This document shows, one piece after another, positions 12,041-24,190 of a stretch of 64,000 nt of DNA. Source of the stretch: Holacanthus passer (Eukaryota; Chordata; Actinopteri; Pomacanthidae); the NCBI GenBank assembly GCA_025331565.1, contig JAFREQ010000038.1, positions 1,736,001-1,800,000 of the forward strand, in the 5' to 3' direction. Each line of letters begins with the position of its first letter. Position 1 is the first letter of the stretch. The translations under genes and the position numbers were made by a program. The notes beneath the pieces were generated by a model, which was given only the letters and a program-made list of their open reading frames with translations, did not search any database and was not told where the DNA came from.

Positions 12041-12330
12041 ACAGCCCGTCACCCCCACCTCCACTTTCCGTATGATCCAGGGGAAATGGTATTACGGAGC
12101 AGAGGTTGTGTTGACAGAGGCAGAGACAGCACCGAGCATGAGGCTGACCTTTCACCTTTCACCTGCCTCCAACCTCCCCCAAACCTGGAAACACAGGAAG
12201 AAAGCAAGGTCGCCCAGATGAGAGTGTCTGTCATCACGCAGAGGGAATTGAAAGCGGGTTCAGAGTGAGGGAGAAAAAAAACAAACTGGGGAGGGAGAAA
12301 TCAGCAAAGGGGGAACGGCGAGGGCGCTGA
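12041..12330. other. Non-coding, mid-GC stretch
   Basis: The sequence is moderately GC-rich and includes the DR1-like motif. Short frames on both strands have no recognisable domain. Confidence 0.45.
12145..12164 (-). promoter_or_regulatory. Nuclear-receptor DR1-like motif
   Basis: The plus strand reads TGACCTTTCACCTTTCACCT. On the minus strand this is AGGTGAAAGGTCA, a direct repeat of the AGGTCA half-site with one-base spacing, preceded by a further AGGTGAA. RXR, HNF4 and COUP-TF receptors bind DR1 sites. A single motif does not prove use. Confidence 0.35.
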
Positions 12331-13959
12331 CATTTGTGTGGACACATAGAAAGGAGGACATTTTCCTATTTAAAAGCATGCTGAATGAATCAGGCACGTC
12401 AACCAGTTGGCCTGCAGCTTAAGCAGTTCCCAGGGAGGGTCCGGTGAACTCCTTTTTGTTCAGGATTTAACAAAAGGACAGTCATAATAGAGACAGTCGG
12501 TTGATTTCATTCACATTGATCTTGCTATTACACAGATGACTGCAAAAATGACGCGGGGAGGGAGAGATCTGGGTTTGATATAGTAGCCACCACTCTCCGT
12601 CTCTGGTTCATGTCAAAGTCTGAAACGATAATGGGGAAAGCAACACTGTCTGTTTTCTTTTGGGTGGCTCTGTCCGTCTGCGACTCTGCTACCGGCCCCC
12701 TTTCTCTTCCTCTCCTTCTCCCTCAGACTTTGGTCCGCAAGAGAGAGAGGCTGTGTTGTCATATAAATTTAAGTGGCAGGCAGGCATGTGTTTATAGCAA
12801 GCAACATGTCATATACAACATTAGCATAGGCTGCTGTTTTAAATGCCTTTGGCTTGATAGCACTGCTTGTTCTGTCTGCATTTGATGCACTGCTTTATAA
12901 GGCGTCCAGTGCTAAATCATTTGGCACGCTGCTAAGCCTTACCTCATGCCAACAGACAAAAATTCAGCTGAATGCTTCCAAAATCAGCAAAGTGAAGGGA
13001 AATGGAGAAATGATGGTTGCACTCAGTCTGTGTATTTTCATACATACAGTTGTGTTTTATGTATCATGTTTAACCAAGAGGACTACCATAACTACATGTT
13101 TGTGTTGTACACCTTTGATACTTACACTGTACTTGCAAGGTCAGTAGAGTCACAAGTGGTCATAGTTTTCCATACTAAGAGCCATGCATGTATTGTATAG
13201 AGTATGGTTACATCAAGCGCATCTGTTTCTACTAGCCGTCATGATGTTGTGCAGACCTCAGCAAGCAGGAATGCTTTAGTGTCTTAGGGAGGCAAATCTA
13301 TACTGGGCACTTTCCCTTATCCCTGTATATGCTCCTGTTGTATACATACTGTAAGCTTATGTGTGTTTACAATATTGGGGTTTGCATTGCTGTGATTAGA
13401 TTTCCTGTTTATGCTCTGCATTATGGGAAGAAAGTGCACTACTTCAATTTCATGCCCCTGACATGGAGGGGACGCCAACGGGGCTTAAGAGGGAAAACAA
13501 ACACCATGGTGAACATGGATGCAGGCACCATCATGGATACGCACATATCAGAGTCACAGAGAGGACAATAGCAAGAAAAGGCCCCATCTGTTGACCTGCA
13601 TTTGTTTTCTGTCTTGTTTTTGTTCAGTGGCGCCCCCTCCTCTCCTTGTGCGATGTTATTATAAATTTATAACCTCATTTAACCAGTCCTACAGAACGCC
13701 CTTGCTTGCTAATGCCTGACCTCCATCTCTCAACGCTGTCCCCAGTCATGCACATTCTGACCCACCCTCATGTCCAAAACTTTCTGAGACGATAACATCA
13801 TAATCCCGTCACTGTGGCAGAAATGTCTTCTGCTCAATGTCCGAAGCAATTCATGTCATCAGCTCTGTGGTTTTCCTGTGGTTTCAACTTTCACCCCCTC
13901 CCCACCAACAAAACATAACACAGAATGATCAACATGAAGAGGAAAGGTAGCGCAGAGGG
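12331..13959. other. Unique non-coding DNA
   Basis: No gene, RNA or recognised repeat. The frames between 12610 and 13719 are short, overlapping and without family resemblance. GTGGCGCCCCCT near 13627 is a partial CTCF-like core. Confidence 0.5.
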
Positions 13960-14340
13960 GTGAATCACCTCATTGACAGCTGCCCTCTACTGTAGGTGTG
14001 GACGTGGGACGTAGCCTCGCTGACCTCAGGGAGGCTGCTTGAGAGGAGACGCTCAGTCAGAGCCGGGGATAATTGTCCTGTTTGTCTGCAGTCTCCGTGT
14101 TTTCCTCCGCGCTCCATTGCGGAAGAAACCACAAGCGCCTCGTGACCCCTGAACCCTCAGAGGTGAGGTCCTGAGGGGGATGCAGGCAGAGCGGAGGGGA
14201 GGTCGCGCTGCAACATGTGGTCACCTCGTTTGGGGGCGAGCCAAACAGTTTTTCTTTAATTGGCCGTGCAATCTGCCACAGCTGGGGTGGATTACAGAGT
14301 TGAATTCTTTCCTTGAAAGTGGGGAGACTGGCATACAGCA
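13960..14340. promoter_or_regulatory. Candidate conserved non-coding element D
   Basis: GC-richer than its flanks and free of simple repeats. It contains a CTCF-like site (about 13979) and the block TTCTTTAATTGGCCGTGCAATCTGCCACAGCTGG split around 14255-14285, with a homeodomain-type core next to an E-box (CAGCTG). A 192-codon minus-strand frame crosses it (14057-14635) but resembles no known protein. Regulatory function is inferred from texture alone. Confidence 0.35.
13977..13995 (-). promoter_or_regulatory. CTCF-like motif
   Basis: The minus strand reads ACAGTAGAGGGCAGC, which differs from the CTCF core CCA(C/G)(C/T)AG(A/G)(G/T)GGC(A/G)(G/C)(C/T) at one or two positions. Such a site could mark an insulator or loop anchor. 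Confidence 0.35.
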
Positions 14341-15736
14341 GATCGGGCACTGGGAGGATGACGGGGAGAAAGAGAGCCAGAAGTAGCCAATTCAACGTCA
14401 AGACGTTACAATTGACTGTTATTTTCTTGACTCTTGAGTCCAAACGTGACCAAAGGAAAACGTTACTACAACGAAGCAGCTGGAGAATGATGACATGAAT
14501 GCTGTCAAAACTTGGCCAAAGCCATGATAAAACTGTGTTAAAAGAACATCTTGAGACCTTAGTTTGGTGTGTTTCCTGTTGGAATGCTGTGGAGGAGGGA
14601 TTGTTGGATGTGTAAAGCAAAAGGATTTCAGCCAAAAAGAGTCAGTTTGATTTGATGGGTGAGATGTAGAAGTAGGATTGTTCAAAATCTGTGATGGTTT
14701 TATGTGCAACTTTTACTGCCTGATGAAGTCACCAGTCAAGATCTTATGTTTTTCCAGGAAGTAAACTTAATGATGTGAAAAAGAAGAAAATCATCATTTT
14801 TTTATTAGAAATTGGAAGAAAATGCCACTTCAGCAACAATTACTGAAAACATCTTTTGATTGATTGATATCTCCTTGTCCTCGGCTTTTGTCCTTGCATT
14901 GTAACACAAGTGACAAGTAATATGTATGGTTTAGTAATAAAGAATATAATATAATAATATTAAGATTAATTATATAAAGATCAACTGTTACTGATACAAG
15001 TATAAGATGCTACATTAATTCAAAATTCTTTCATTCAAAATTTAATGAAAATCGATCAAGCTCTCGAAAACAAACAACCTTTGCCGGTAACATTTCCCAA
15101 TCACATGCCTGCTAATAAATTATTTGTGACGCTATCCAGCAACTAGCTATGCTCATCATATTAATATTAATAGCTGAAGCAAGTGGAGTAGCCAATGTAA
15201 AATTGTTGACTTTCAGGAAACTTAGGCAACTTTTGACAGTCCTCTGTGTAAATCTGTTTTCTGTGTGCTTGTCCTAGGAGGACATCACACAAAACAATCT
15301 TCAAGCAGCCGCTTCTTGCCATGCAATATGTGGTCAACATTTCCTCCAAGGTTTTCTTGGCTGCGTTCGTACTTGAGATGTAAGTAAATGCAAATGAATT
15401 GCAGCAACATCTTGAGGCCATTTGGACCGGGTCAGAGCAGGGTGAGAACAAGGATGGAGGGATGGAGCGAGAAAAAAGAGAGAGAGGAAGATGTTTGTGT
15501 AAAGACAGAGACACAGGAGGGAGAAAAAAAAAACTGGGAGACATATGAGTTGGCACAGTAAGTAGCCATGAATACAGTGTTAGAGAAAGACAGACAGAGG
15601 AAGGAGAGTGGGATTTAGGAAATATATTGAGGGAAGTGGGCAGATGTTGCTCGATATTGACAGCAGGGCTGGAATGTGCTGATAGACCTCGTCTGGGGAA
15701 ACGTCTTCATCTGACACACTGAACAGACACAAAGGG
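14341..15736. other. Unique non-coding DNA, AT-rich centre
   Basis: Between about 14930 and 15060 the sequence is very AT-rich (repeated AATATAAT). A GA-rich stretch follows at 15430-15540. No gene or recognised element. Confidence 0.5.
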
Positions 15737-15856
15737 TTGTCCTATACTTGTGAGGACCCTCATTGAAATAATACATTCCCCAACCTAACCTAAACCTTAT
15801 TCTATCCTAAACCTTGAAAAAAGTCTGAACTCTCAAACAGCCCTTTAGAACTCATA
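15737..15856 (+). repeat. Fragment of a high-copy fish repeat (CCTCATTGACATAAT...CCTAACC family)
   Basis: It reads GTCCTATACTTGTGAGGACC, then CCTCATTGAAATAATACATT, then CCTAACCTAAACC words, and ends CTCAAACAGCCCTTTAGAAC. This matches, in the same order, a repeat seen throughout percomorph genomes. Its telomere-like CCTAAC words come from the element and not from a chromosome end. The class is unclear to me. Confidence 0.6.
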
Positions 15857-16395
15857 TTGTTTCTCAGAATGACAGATCTGGAAGTACGCACTTCCACGAA
15901 CAGCTGTGTGTCTAGCCATGATATTGATGAGCAGCTGGCTGCCTCTCGGTCCCCTCCAACTTCGTCACCACTGCATTAACAACCGATTTCCTTTGACCAA
16001 CATGTTCAAAATGCTCTGTTTTAAAGGGGTGTGTTTACACAAAGCATACCACAGTTTATCAAGGTATTCGCCCTCGCCGTGTCCTCTCCTTTATTGGATC
16101 GCCTGTCGAGTGTGCATGCGTGACATTCCCAGCTGTCTGCCTATATCCCTCTGACAGTGGAGTGTGTGTGAGTGTGTTTTCCAGACTATGTGCACTTTAT
16201 AATTTCCTGTGTGTGTGTTTGCCAATTCATGCACCACTGTGCTAATCTATCCTTGATGTGCTTCTTTGGCTGTGCAGGTGTATCAACAGCAATGTGTCAA
16301 ATCTGTTTACTTCCTTTGCCATTGTGTATGAGAGAGAGCTCAATGGCTCAATGAATCGGAGGATGACTGAGAATGAGAGCTGACAGGTCTTAGAG
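15857..16395. other. Unique non-coding DNA
   Basis: No gene or recognised repeat. TG-rich in places (16160-16225). Confidence 0.5.
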
Positions 16396-16443
16396 CGTGT
16401 GTGTGTGTGTGTATGTGTGTGTGTGAGAGAGAGAGAGTGTGTG
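16396..16443 (+). repeat. Compound (GT)n(GA)n microsatellite
   Basis: Nine GT units, one GTAT break, further GT units, then a short GA run and GTGTG. Confidence 0.95.
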
Positions 16444-16553
16444 AAGTTGTGTGGCTCGCAAGCTCCTCTCTATTAGCCAGATTGATTAAGGAAGTGCTCA
16501 AGCTCCCACTTAGCCATCACCGCTGACACTGAGGTGACCGTCTCATCACGGAC

Positions 16554-16572
16554 AGAGAGAGAGAGAGAGAGG
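16554..16572 (+). repeat. (GA)n microsatellite
   Basis: Nine to ten GA units inside a longer purine-rich stretch (16550-16620). Confidence 0.9.
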
Positions 16573-16799
16573 TGGGGAGAAACCGATGGAGAGACAAGAG
16601 AGGGAAAGAAGGACGGAGGGTGGTCGAATGAGAGATAGTTCAGCTAATCAGTATGTCTAAGAGGACTGCCGCATTCTCGAAATGATGTTTCACAAAAAGA
16701 GACATTTTAGTGAGGTACAAGTTTTCTAGATGTGTATTTTTTCAATGTGTCTGTGTCTTTCTGCCCATTTTCACTTTCTCATCCCATCCGCTCACCCCT

Positions 16800-17540
16800 T
16801 CGTCTCATAAAAGGCCCCATCACTGAGCCCCTTCATGGCAATTTTACCTCAAATTAAGTGATGTGGGAATATAATGGGTTCCTGGTTTTTATCCCATTCC
16901 CTCCTTCTTTTTGCCCATGCTCCATCACTATCCCAGCCCCAGCACCACCCCTCAGTGGATTTCGGCATTCTTAATCCTGACAACTTTCATTAAAACTGGT
17001 GGGATAATCCACAGATTTCCGAGGGAAATTCCCGAGGATGTGCTCCCCCCCCTCCCCTCCTGGCTCCCAGCTTCCCTCTTTTGGGGCCTAACGTTTCGCT
17101 TGACTCCGCAGGAGCAGTGTCATTTACATAGTTTTCCCTAATCTTCCGTAAATCCCCGGTTTGGAAAGAGAGTCAGGGCCTGACAGGATGGTTCCCTGGG
17201 AGTGAAAACGGCAGGCAGAAAGGTGCTGGCGGCAAAGAAAATATTTCATTTGGGATTTGATTACTCCCGGGCACTTATGGGTGAAAATAAGCAAGGATCC
17301 CGCTGCGAAACTATCCAAATAAAGAGAAGGGAGCATCAATGTTTTGAGAGCATACATACAGTGAAGATTCTCGCCTCAGTGCTCTGTGCCTGTGTATATT
17401 TTCAATGACTCCTCTACAGCTTTGGGGGCTTATTGAGAAAGATTGCGGTAAGCCAATTCAAACCTTAGAGCAGGAGATCCTTTGACCTCCATTAGGCTTG
17501 TCAATATTATTGTGGTCAAGTTCAGGTGTTAGATATCACG
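16800..17540. promoter_or_regulatory. Candidate conserved non-coding element E (largest)
   Basis: A long stretch of complex sequence with few simple repeats. It includes ACCTCAAATTAAGTGATGTG near 16848, CATTAAAACTGGTGGGATAA near 16989, GTGTCATTTACATAGTTTTC near 17116 and AATATTTCATTTGGGATTTG near 17241, then ATTACTCCCGGGC. The runs of undegraded A/T-rich words between GC-rich stretches resemble deeply conserved vertebrate enhancers. Frames on both strands are short and have no domain. It is the strongest of the regulatory candidates by eye, but it is untested. Confidence 0.4.
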
Positions 17541-20500
17541 AGTGTCTCTGTGCTGTGAAACTGTGGGGTCACGGTTCACGGTTTTGGAAATGATGGCCAC
17601 GGACATGTGTTTATCACAGGAGCTCTGAGCTAAGTAGAGGTCGAGACTTTGGACGGTCCACTCCTGGACAGGCCAACACCTGCTATTCCTTAACACGGAG
17701 CAGAATACAGTTCAACAGGCAGCTCTGCGTGCAGTATGGTACACACTTACTGCAAGGCAAAGGAGGAGAATGTTGCTTAAAAGTAAAGCAGAAGAGACTG
17801 TAAGTATAGCCAAGCTCACATCTGTATCACAGAGGATTTCCTGCATCACATCTGCGACACCTTTGATCACTGCACTTGACAAATTTATCATGTGAAGGAT
17901 TTACGTAAGTATGGTCTAGGAAGTACATGGTAACTCCCTGCAATCCATTTGTGGTCTCTGGCAGAGAAATCAATGAGGATCTCCTCCCACACTGTTTTGT
18001 TGTTTGTAAGACAGCAACATTAAAGTTTTTATCTTTAATGCTGTGTGATCATACGCCAAATTAAAGCAACACAATGGCTCCATATCAAACAGGCTACTGA
18101 GCAGCTTCCTGTTACATTACAGGGAGCGCTCTAAAGTCAAGAAAAAACTTGTTTGTGTGTGTTTTGTTGCACCTATTACATCTTATGTGATTATTATTTT
18201 TGACAGATAATGTATACTGTATGTTTTTTAATTAAAATAATCAACATCTGTGCATTGACAAATATATTACTGATACATCAAAAATCTGTGACCTGACAGA
18301 TTCTGCAAAGCCAGAGAGTAAGCTCTGGAAAAAGAGGGGTTTAAATCCCCTCCACTCAAATGTGTTTTGCTTATTGCTGCCTCACTTGGCTGTTTGAGCT
18401 TTACTGTGCAGAATGATGTATGTGCTGGCTGTTTTCACATGCATCTGCTGAAGGGACGAAATTTCACTGAGCTTAACCTAAATCGCAGTTAAACACATAT
18501 ATATGTATGAACAGGATTTTGTGACATCACAACAAGTTTGGAAGCCAATCATTGTTGAATATACGGCTTAAATATGTAGGTGTGATGCAGAGTCTTGAAG
18601 CCTTCACTGCATATATACTGAGAATGTATGTTGTATGGGGTTTTTTTAAATGAAAAATATTTTATTATTTATTTTATTATCATATTATTATTCATAGATT
18701 TTGGATTTTTTTTTAAATGGGCCAGAACAAGATAGACTTCTTCAACAAAGTAGTCAAATTCTTTGTCTGGAGGGGATCTTCAGCTAAGCACGAGCTGGCA
18801 GTGTGCAGTATGATGTGCATCAAACAACCTGTACCTATTGTTTTATATGTAAGCCCACACCAAACTTAAGCAAACCACTTCTCTCATTCCAAGAGTTGAT
18901 GTATTGTCAACTCTCCAGAACTTTGATTGCATTCGCTCTCCAAATCGCCACCTCCCAGCTCCAATTTCTTTGTCTTCTTCTTCTGCCTGTCTCATGTATC
19001 CAGCGTGTTTTACATGCGTCAACTGATGGTACACAATGTTAGCAGTGTGTGTTGCACTTTAGTGCACTATATGGATAGACTGAATATCTACTGGTCACAA
19101 GTTCCAGCTATCACAACAATTTGTGACAATGACAATTCATGATAGACATTTCAAATGTGACGTCTAAATGTCTGAATAGGTAGTCTAGTCTAGTCTAAAA
19201 CTAAAGCAATCAATATCAATGTTTTCACTTGCCAGTTTTCAATGCTAGTTGGTATGGGCACATTTCAGGCAGTACTAAAAATGTTTTGAGGTTTGATACT
19301 CTGCTCTAACACTCCTAAAGGTGACTGCACAAACTAGTTTGGAGTAGCATGGTGCTCAAAACTTGACTAAGTTCTGACGTTAGTTCTTGTCTCTATTTCT
19401 AATGTGTCTCACTGGGTACTGACAATGGAAATGTACCAGCCCATGGAATAAAATGTGGAGAACCGGTCCCCAGCTGATGACCCCACTGCAAATGCAAGGG
19501 CACTAATGGAGGTGCACCAGCTAGAAATGCCCTGCATGTATCCCACCCACTTGCACACTGAAAAGGTGAGAATGTAGAGTCCACCAGGCAATCACTGTGA
19601 TGCTCCTTGGGAAAAGACTATGTTGTATGCACAGCAATGACCTCCCAGAGTGCCTGAGAAGTCTTAAATCATAGACATGTGTAAGAGGGTTTCCCCTCAT
19701 GTATTAGCTGTCAACATATCTAAAGGTTCCAAGATACCATTTTTTTGGAAAAATTAGTTTGACTTTAAACAACAACTTGCTTGACTGCTTTTTTCCCTCC
19801 AGATGTTTTAGACATCACATATAGCACACATGCTCACGTCTCACTCCCTTGCTTTTGAGCCTCTTTCTATTGTTCCATGTTGTTTTCCATCTCCCCACTT
19901 CCTCCATCAACATGATACGGTGGACATGTGTTTCGTGTTTGATTTGGCACATAAATAATAATGTCTGTTCGGCTCGGATCAAACACATTTGAAATTTGAA
20001 GCTCGGTTTGCTTAAATGTGTCCTCTTCCCGAGTTGATCCTTCTGTCTGCGCCTCATTTTAGCACCACCCACTGTCGCCTTTCAGCTTCTGTCATAAGGT
20101 TTTCCTCCGTCTTTACTGAAAAACAATCTCTCTCATTACTGAAGGATGATGGGAACTATTGGAGATAGTGGGATTGAGATAGCATGGGACAGAGTTCGGA
20201 GCTGTGCTTGGAAGGACACAGTAGGTAGCTGAGAAGTGATGCACTGTCTGCTCTGATGATGAATCAGCCCTCAAACATGCAACTGAAGCAACACACACAC
20301 ACAGAGAAACACAAGTCTAAATTCATGACTCTCTTCTCTCCTTGTCAGGCAGACACGGGGCTTTAGGTTTTACACCACATGTTGGTAATTTTGCAACATC
20401 ATAAAACTCATTTTTCTTCCTCTCTCTCAATCTTAAACCAATTCAGTACAGTGCTAAAATGTCCAAGGGTGCTCATAAATAATGAAACCATCTGAAGGGT

Positions 20501-21299
20501 AAGTGTAAACACTCCACAGTGTGAGCCAAGTATGTGTCTGTGTATGCGGCCACTTTTCATGCAAATTAAGCTCTGCAGTTCAGTAAGGAGCTTTTTCCCC
20601 TTCTTTTTTTGTTCTACTTGTGATTTTCTATTGTTCCTTACATCTCTGATGCACCTGTATCTAGACTTTGAGGAGGGATCATGTCTTATCGCTTATCTTC
20701 ATGAGTCTGAATTTGACAGAATTCCAGTCTAAAATGTATCTGTCATGATCTCATTTTATAATATTGTTATTAATCAGTTTTACTCCACAGGTGTAATTTC
20801 CACTGAAATCATCAATCATATTTTCGCCCCCCTACACTTTTAGAGTTTGAGTCTTAGTTGTTGTTCTGCTACAAAATTCAGATCGAAGGCTGCACTTAAG
20901 GTTATGAATGTATAGTGTATGAATATTTATTCAAATGCTAATCTGGGTCACCTTCAGTTACTACAGTGTGCTCACAAGACTCAGCTTTACAAGCAGCAGG
21001 AAGTGCTCTGCATGCAAACTTTTTGCCAAAGGTGTCACCTCTAAATTCAGACAACCCTACCCCTCTAACCAGTGGAGGTTTGTGGAGGTGCACACATGGC
21101 TGAACAAAGAGCTCCCTTCTTCTCTACATACATCTCTACATAATCACAGCAAATTGTGCAATTAATTATTCTTAATTGAACGACAGCCCTGATTTTAACA
21201 TTTTACAGTTTCTTTCTGAAGGCTTCAGCGGTCTGCTTCCTGCCTAGAACTGTGATTTGCTAATTCCCTATGAGCCTAATTGCTGCTTGAAATCCTCTG
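17541..21299. other. Long unique non-coding stretch
   Basis: No gene, RNA or recognised transposon across 3.7 kb. It is AT-rich at 18170-18720 (TTTTATTATTT runs). TAGTC is repeated three times at 19182-19196. Frames such as 19399-19591 (minus, two overlapping frames) and 19815-20072 (minus) have no recognisable domain. Confidence 0.5.
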
Positions 21300-21530
21300 G
21301 CAAGGCCCTGCTAATGGTTCCAACATCCAGACTTGTCCCAAAACGTGATTTGGCTTTTGCTGTCTGGGCCTCTCAGCTGTGAAACTCCCTCCCAGGCAGG
21401 CAAACTCAGTATCCTCCTTTAAATCCCTTCTTAAGATTTACTCTCTTTTTCTTAACTGATGGTATTTTTGTAATTATTTAAGTTATTTTATCTTGTTTAT
21501 ATCTTAAGTTCTGGAACCTATTTTATATGT
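21300..21530 (+). mobile_element. 3' end of an L2/Rex-type LINE, decayed
   Basis: In one plus-strand frame the translation contains RDLAFAVWASQL, a stop, then NSLP (about 21340-21400), followed by a Phe-rich LRFTLFFLT. This is the C-terminal signature of fish L2/CR1-clade reverse transcriptases (consensus of the type RAF..VAPKLWNSLP...FK..LKTHLF). The conserved Trp of LWNSLP is a stop codon here. An AT-rich 3' tail follows. The copy is 5'-truncated, as is usual for LINE insertions, and cannot be active. Confidence 0.75.
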
Positions 21531-22984
21531 GCACATGTTTGATAATGATGATGGTGGATGTGTCTTCTTTCCAGTAAATCTAAATGACTACGTGGCGCTC
21601 TCTAAAAAGCTCATCCACAACGATTCATTGGTTCCCACTTCAAGCCAGAAACACTGGGCTTGAACAAAGGCCTGGGCTGTAAACAGAGCTCTCAGGGTTT
21701 TAAACATGTCATAACTACAGTACCACCATTTGTCATCATCTAACGCCATGTAGCCCCTGGAACACACACAGTGTAAATCACGTATCATGGCCTTAACGGT
21801 ACAAGAGTCCAAACACAGACATCATACATGCGAGACAGATGGGCACAGCAGAGGGGACAGGAGAGGTTTAAAGACTCTAATGGTGTCTGTTTCGGAGTCA
21901 ATGAAGTGCATCTTTCTCAGGAGAGGAGTTGTGACTCACTTTCTCTTTTATTGTGTTTAGTTACGCTCTTGAACTGTTTTCTGCTGAACTTGCTCAGAGG
22001 CCCTGTACAGCCCCCATCTGTCTTCCTTCCTGCTTCTAGTGCCTGTAAGTAGGGCCAAAAAACACAGAGGGGTCAAGCAGCATCATACACAAGGATGACC
22101 TCAAATATAAATAAAGTGCTGCTCGGGGAACATCTGAGATGAGAAATTAAGTGTTTTTTGTGTTGATTTTTTACAATGACACAATAGAAAACGGGTGAGT
22201 GACAAATATTTTAAAGCAAGATGGGAGAAATACAAGTCTTAAAAAAGCACCTTGTAGTGATTTATGCTGATGCATATGTTGCTGTCTGCACCATGTTCTT
22301 GCAGTTCACCTCCACCTCCACCTTCATGTATTTACTATAAACTTTATATATATAACAGATAGAAATATATGATTGTCTTTGTTCTTTTCAAGTTGCATAT
22401 TCCGTTAGAGTTAAGAGTTAAAAACTTAAGAGTTTGAAAAAAAGAACAACTGATTAGTTTTCCTAAGTGCAATGACACCTTCGAGTGGATAAGTTGAACA
22501 GAGTTATAGAACCACATCAGCTAAATCTGGTATTGATCAGTGTCTGAAGTTGGACTAGCGCCAACACGTGAGCCCTAAACAAGCTGCTTTATTGGGTCTC
22601 ACTAAAGAAAAGTGCCATTCCCTACAAAGCTGTCATTTTAAGAGAGGTGGACGAAATGAAGCATTTGTGAATCATTTCTTTTTCTGTTGAACAGAGAAAG
22701 AAGAATCAATTTAATGAATTGTTCTGGTGTTTTTGAACTGCACCAGAAAGATATTGCAGCGGTTACGATGCTGAAGCTGATACTCACCAAGCAGAGAAGG
22801 ATTTCACGTGTTGAGGTTTTCGACTCAGGCGAAGTGATGCTCATATATTTTGACTACATTTCTAGTAATAAGTGATATATAAGGTGTTCCATATAAAACA
22901 CAGACTTGCAGGATGCCGTGGTAATACCTCTCCCTTCCCTTTCTTTTTTCTTGTCCCTCCCTCACGTCCTCGTGTTCTCCTCTT
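21531..22984. other. Unique non-coding DNA
   Basis: No gene or recognised repeat. The minus-strand frame 21588-21812 and plus-strand frame 21828-22052 have no domain. Confidence 0.5.
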
Positions 22985-23060
22985 GACAGCAGGTCGGTGT
23001 TCTGCTGACAGAGCCCATTTTGGGCTCCCATAGAGATAATGTTAATGGGAGACAGACTGC
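22985..23060. promoter_or_regulatory. Small candidate conserved non-coding element F
   Basis: The block containing GCCCATTTTGGGCTCCCATA and GAGATAATGTTAATGGGAGA stands out as complex sequence between pyrimidine-rich flanks. CCCATTTTGGG is a short perfect palindrome apart from its centre. The call is weak. Confidence 0.22.
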
Positions 23061-23919
23061 TCCCCTCTCCTCTTTTCTCCTTCTGCCCCCGTCTCTCTCT
23101 TTCTCCTCATGGGTCCCACAGGAAAAGCTGGACTGAGGGAAAGAAGAAGTAGGTGTGATGGACTGTCTCTTTCGCCATGATCAGAGGTGGTCTGTGCACT
23201 GTAACTGCAACGTCAGTGCTGACTTAATGCAAGAATGCACATTCAAAAAAATAACGCATGTGCACACACTTAGTTGCACTTAAATATATACAAACATGTT
23301 GCCTTCAAGTGCTTCTTGTAAACTCCGACATCCAAGTTAAGAGGCTGTTAATGTGGCTTTATTGTCCTGCACTAAGTGCTTTTGGAAATAGTAACAAATA
23401 GATCAGTTTGCTTGGTGGTTTGGGTTTTATTTTAGAAACAAAACAGCACAAAGCTACCTGGCTTCCTAAAATAAGATTCAAGCAGGAAAAAGTGCATCAA
23501 GCACTATTGTGCTGAAAATAGTGAAAGAATACTAATGTTTATAATAGTTGTTTGTTATGTAAAAAAATGCAATATACCCATGTATCTATAAAGTTAAACA
23601 GCTTGCTTTCTCTCAACCAAAAAAAGATATTTAGCAACTTAAGTACTTTGAATAATGTCTCCAGTCACTGATTCGTTCATGTGCATAACCATCAATTTTG
23701 AGTTTGACACATAAGATTGAGTTTCTCATTTCTCATACTAAGTGACTTTTGACTTCTTTTAACCATGACCATGATCTGTCACCATAAAAGCTGCACCAAT
23801 CACTAGTTTTATTTTAACATCTGATCAAACGACTGCATGTAATGTGAAAGAGATGACAAACCAAAAGAGAGCTGTCACCCGATAATTCCCCTCTGTTCTG
23901 TGAAGCTTTGTCATCATTT
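23061..23919. other. Unique AT-rich non-coding DNA
   Basis: No gene or recognised repeat. Confidence 0.5.
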
Positions 23920-24190
23920 TTCAGCTCATTGTTTCGGTTTTACAGACTGCAACTTTACTGTTTGGGTTCACTGTCACCGCTCTCATCAATCCTGTTTTGG
24001 CAGGTTGGTCAGCAAACAAGCTCTGATTGACTCGCTGTACGCTGCCTACCCAGCACCAAACAGCCTGAGGGACATAGTTAGTGGCGAGCTGGTGCACATA
24101 GGAGACCAAAACAAAGCTGAAAGGAGGGTGAAGTGACTTACATTTATGGCTCCAGAAGAATGCTGATGTTTCTTCATGTCTGCTGGATGT
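23920..24190 (+). repeat. Interspersed repeat copy, family R3 (plus orientation)
   Basis: The stretch GTTAGTGGCGAGCTGGTGCA, then GGAGACCAAAACAAAGCTGA and AAGGAGGGTGAAGTG (24075-24135), is matched in inverted orientation at 39701-39782 and 42383-42470 within this same window. The upstream part (23930-24050) resembles the same fish repeat as I remember it. No coding capacity. The transposon class is unknown. Confidence 0.6.

Noticed and set aside
14057..14635. 192-codon open frame on the minus strand
   Set aside because: No domain, repeat or signal I recognise; a frame this long can arise by chance in 64 kb of six-frame sequence, and it overlaps an enhancer-like block.
15775..15815. Interstitial telomere repeat (CCTAAC words)
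   Set aside because: The words fall inside a known fish interspersed repeat and are not TTAGGG arrays.
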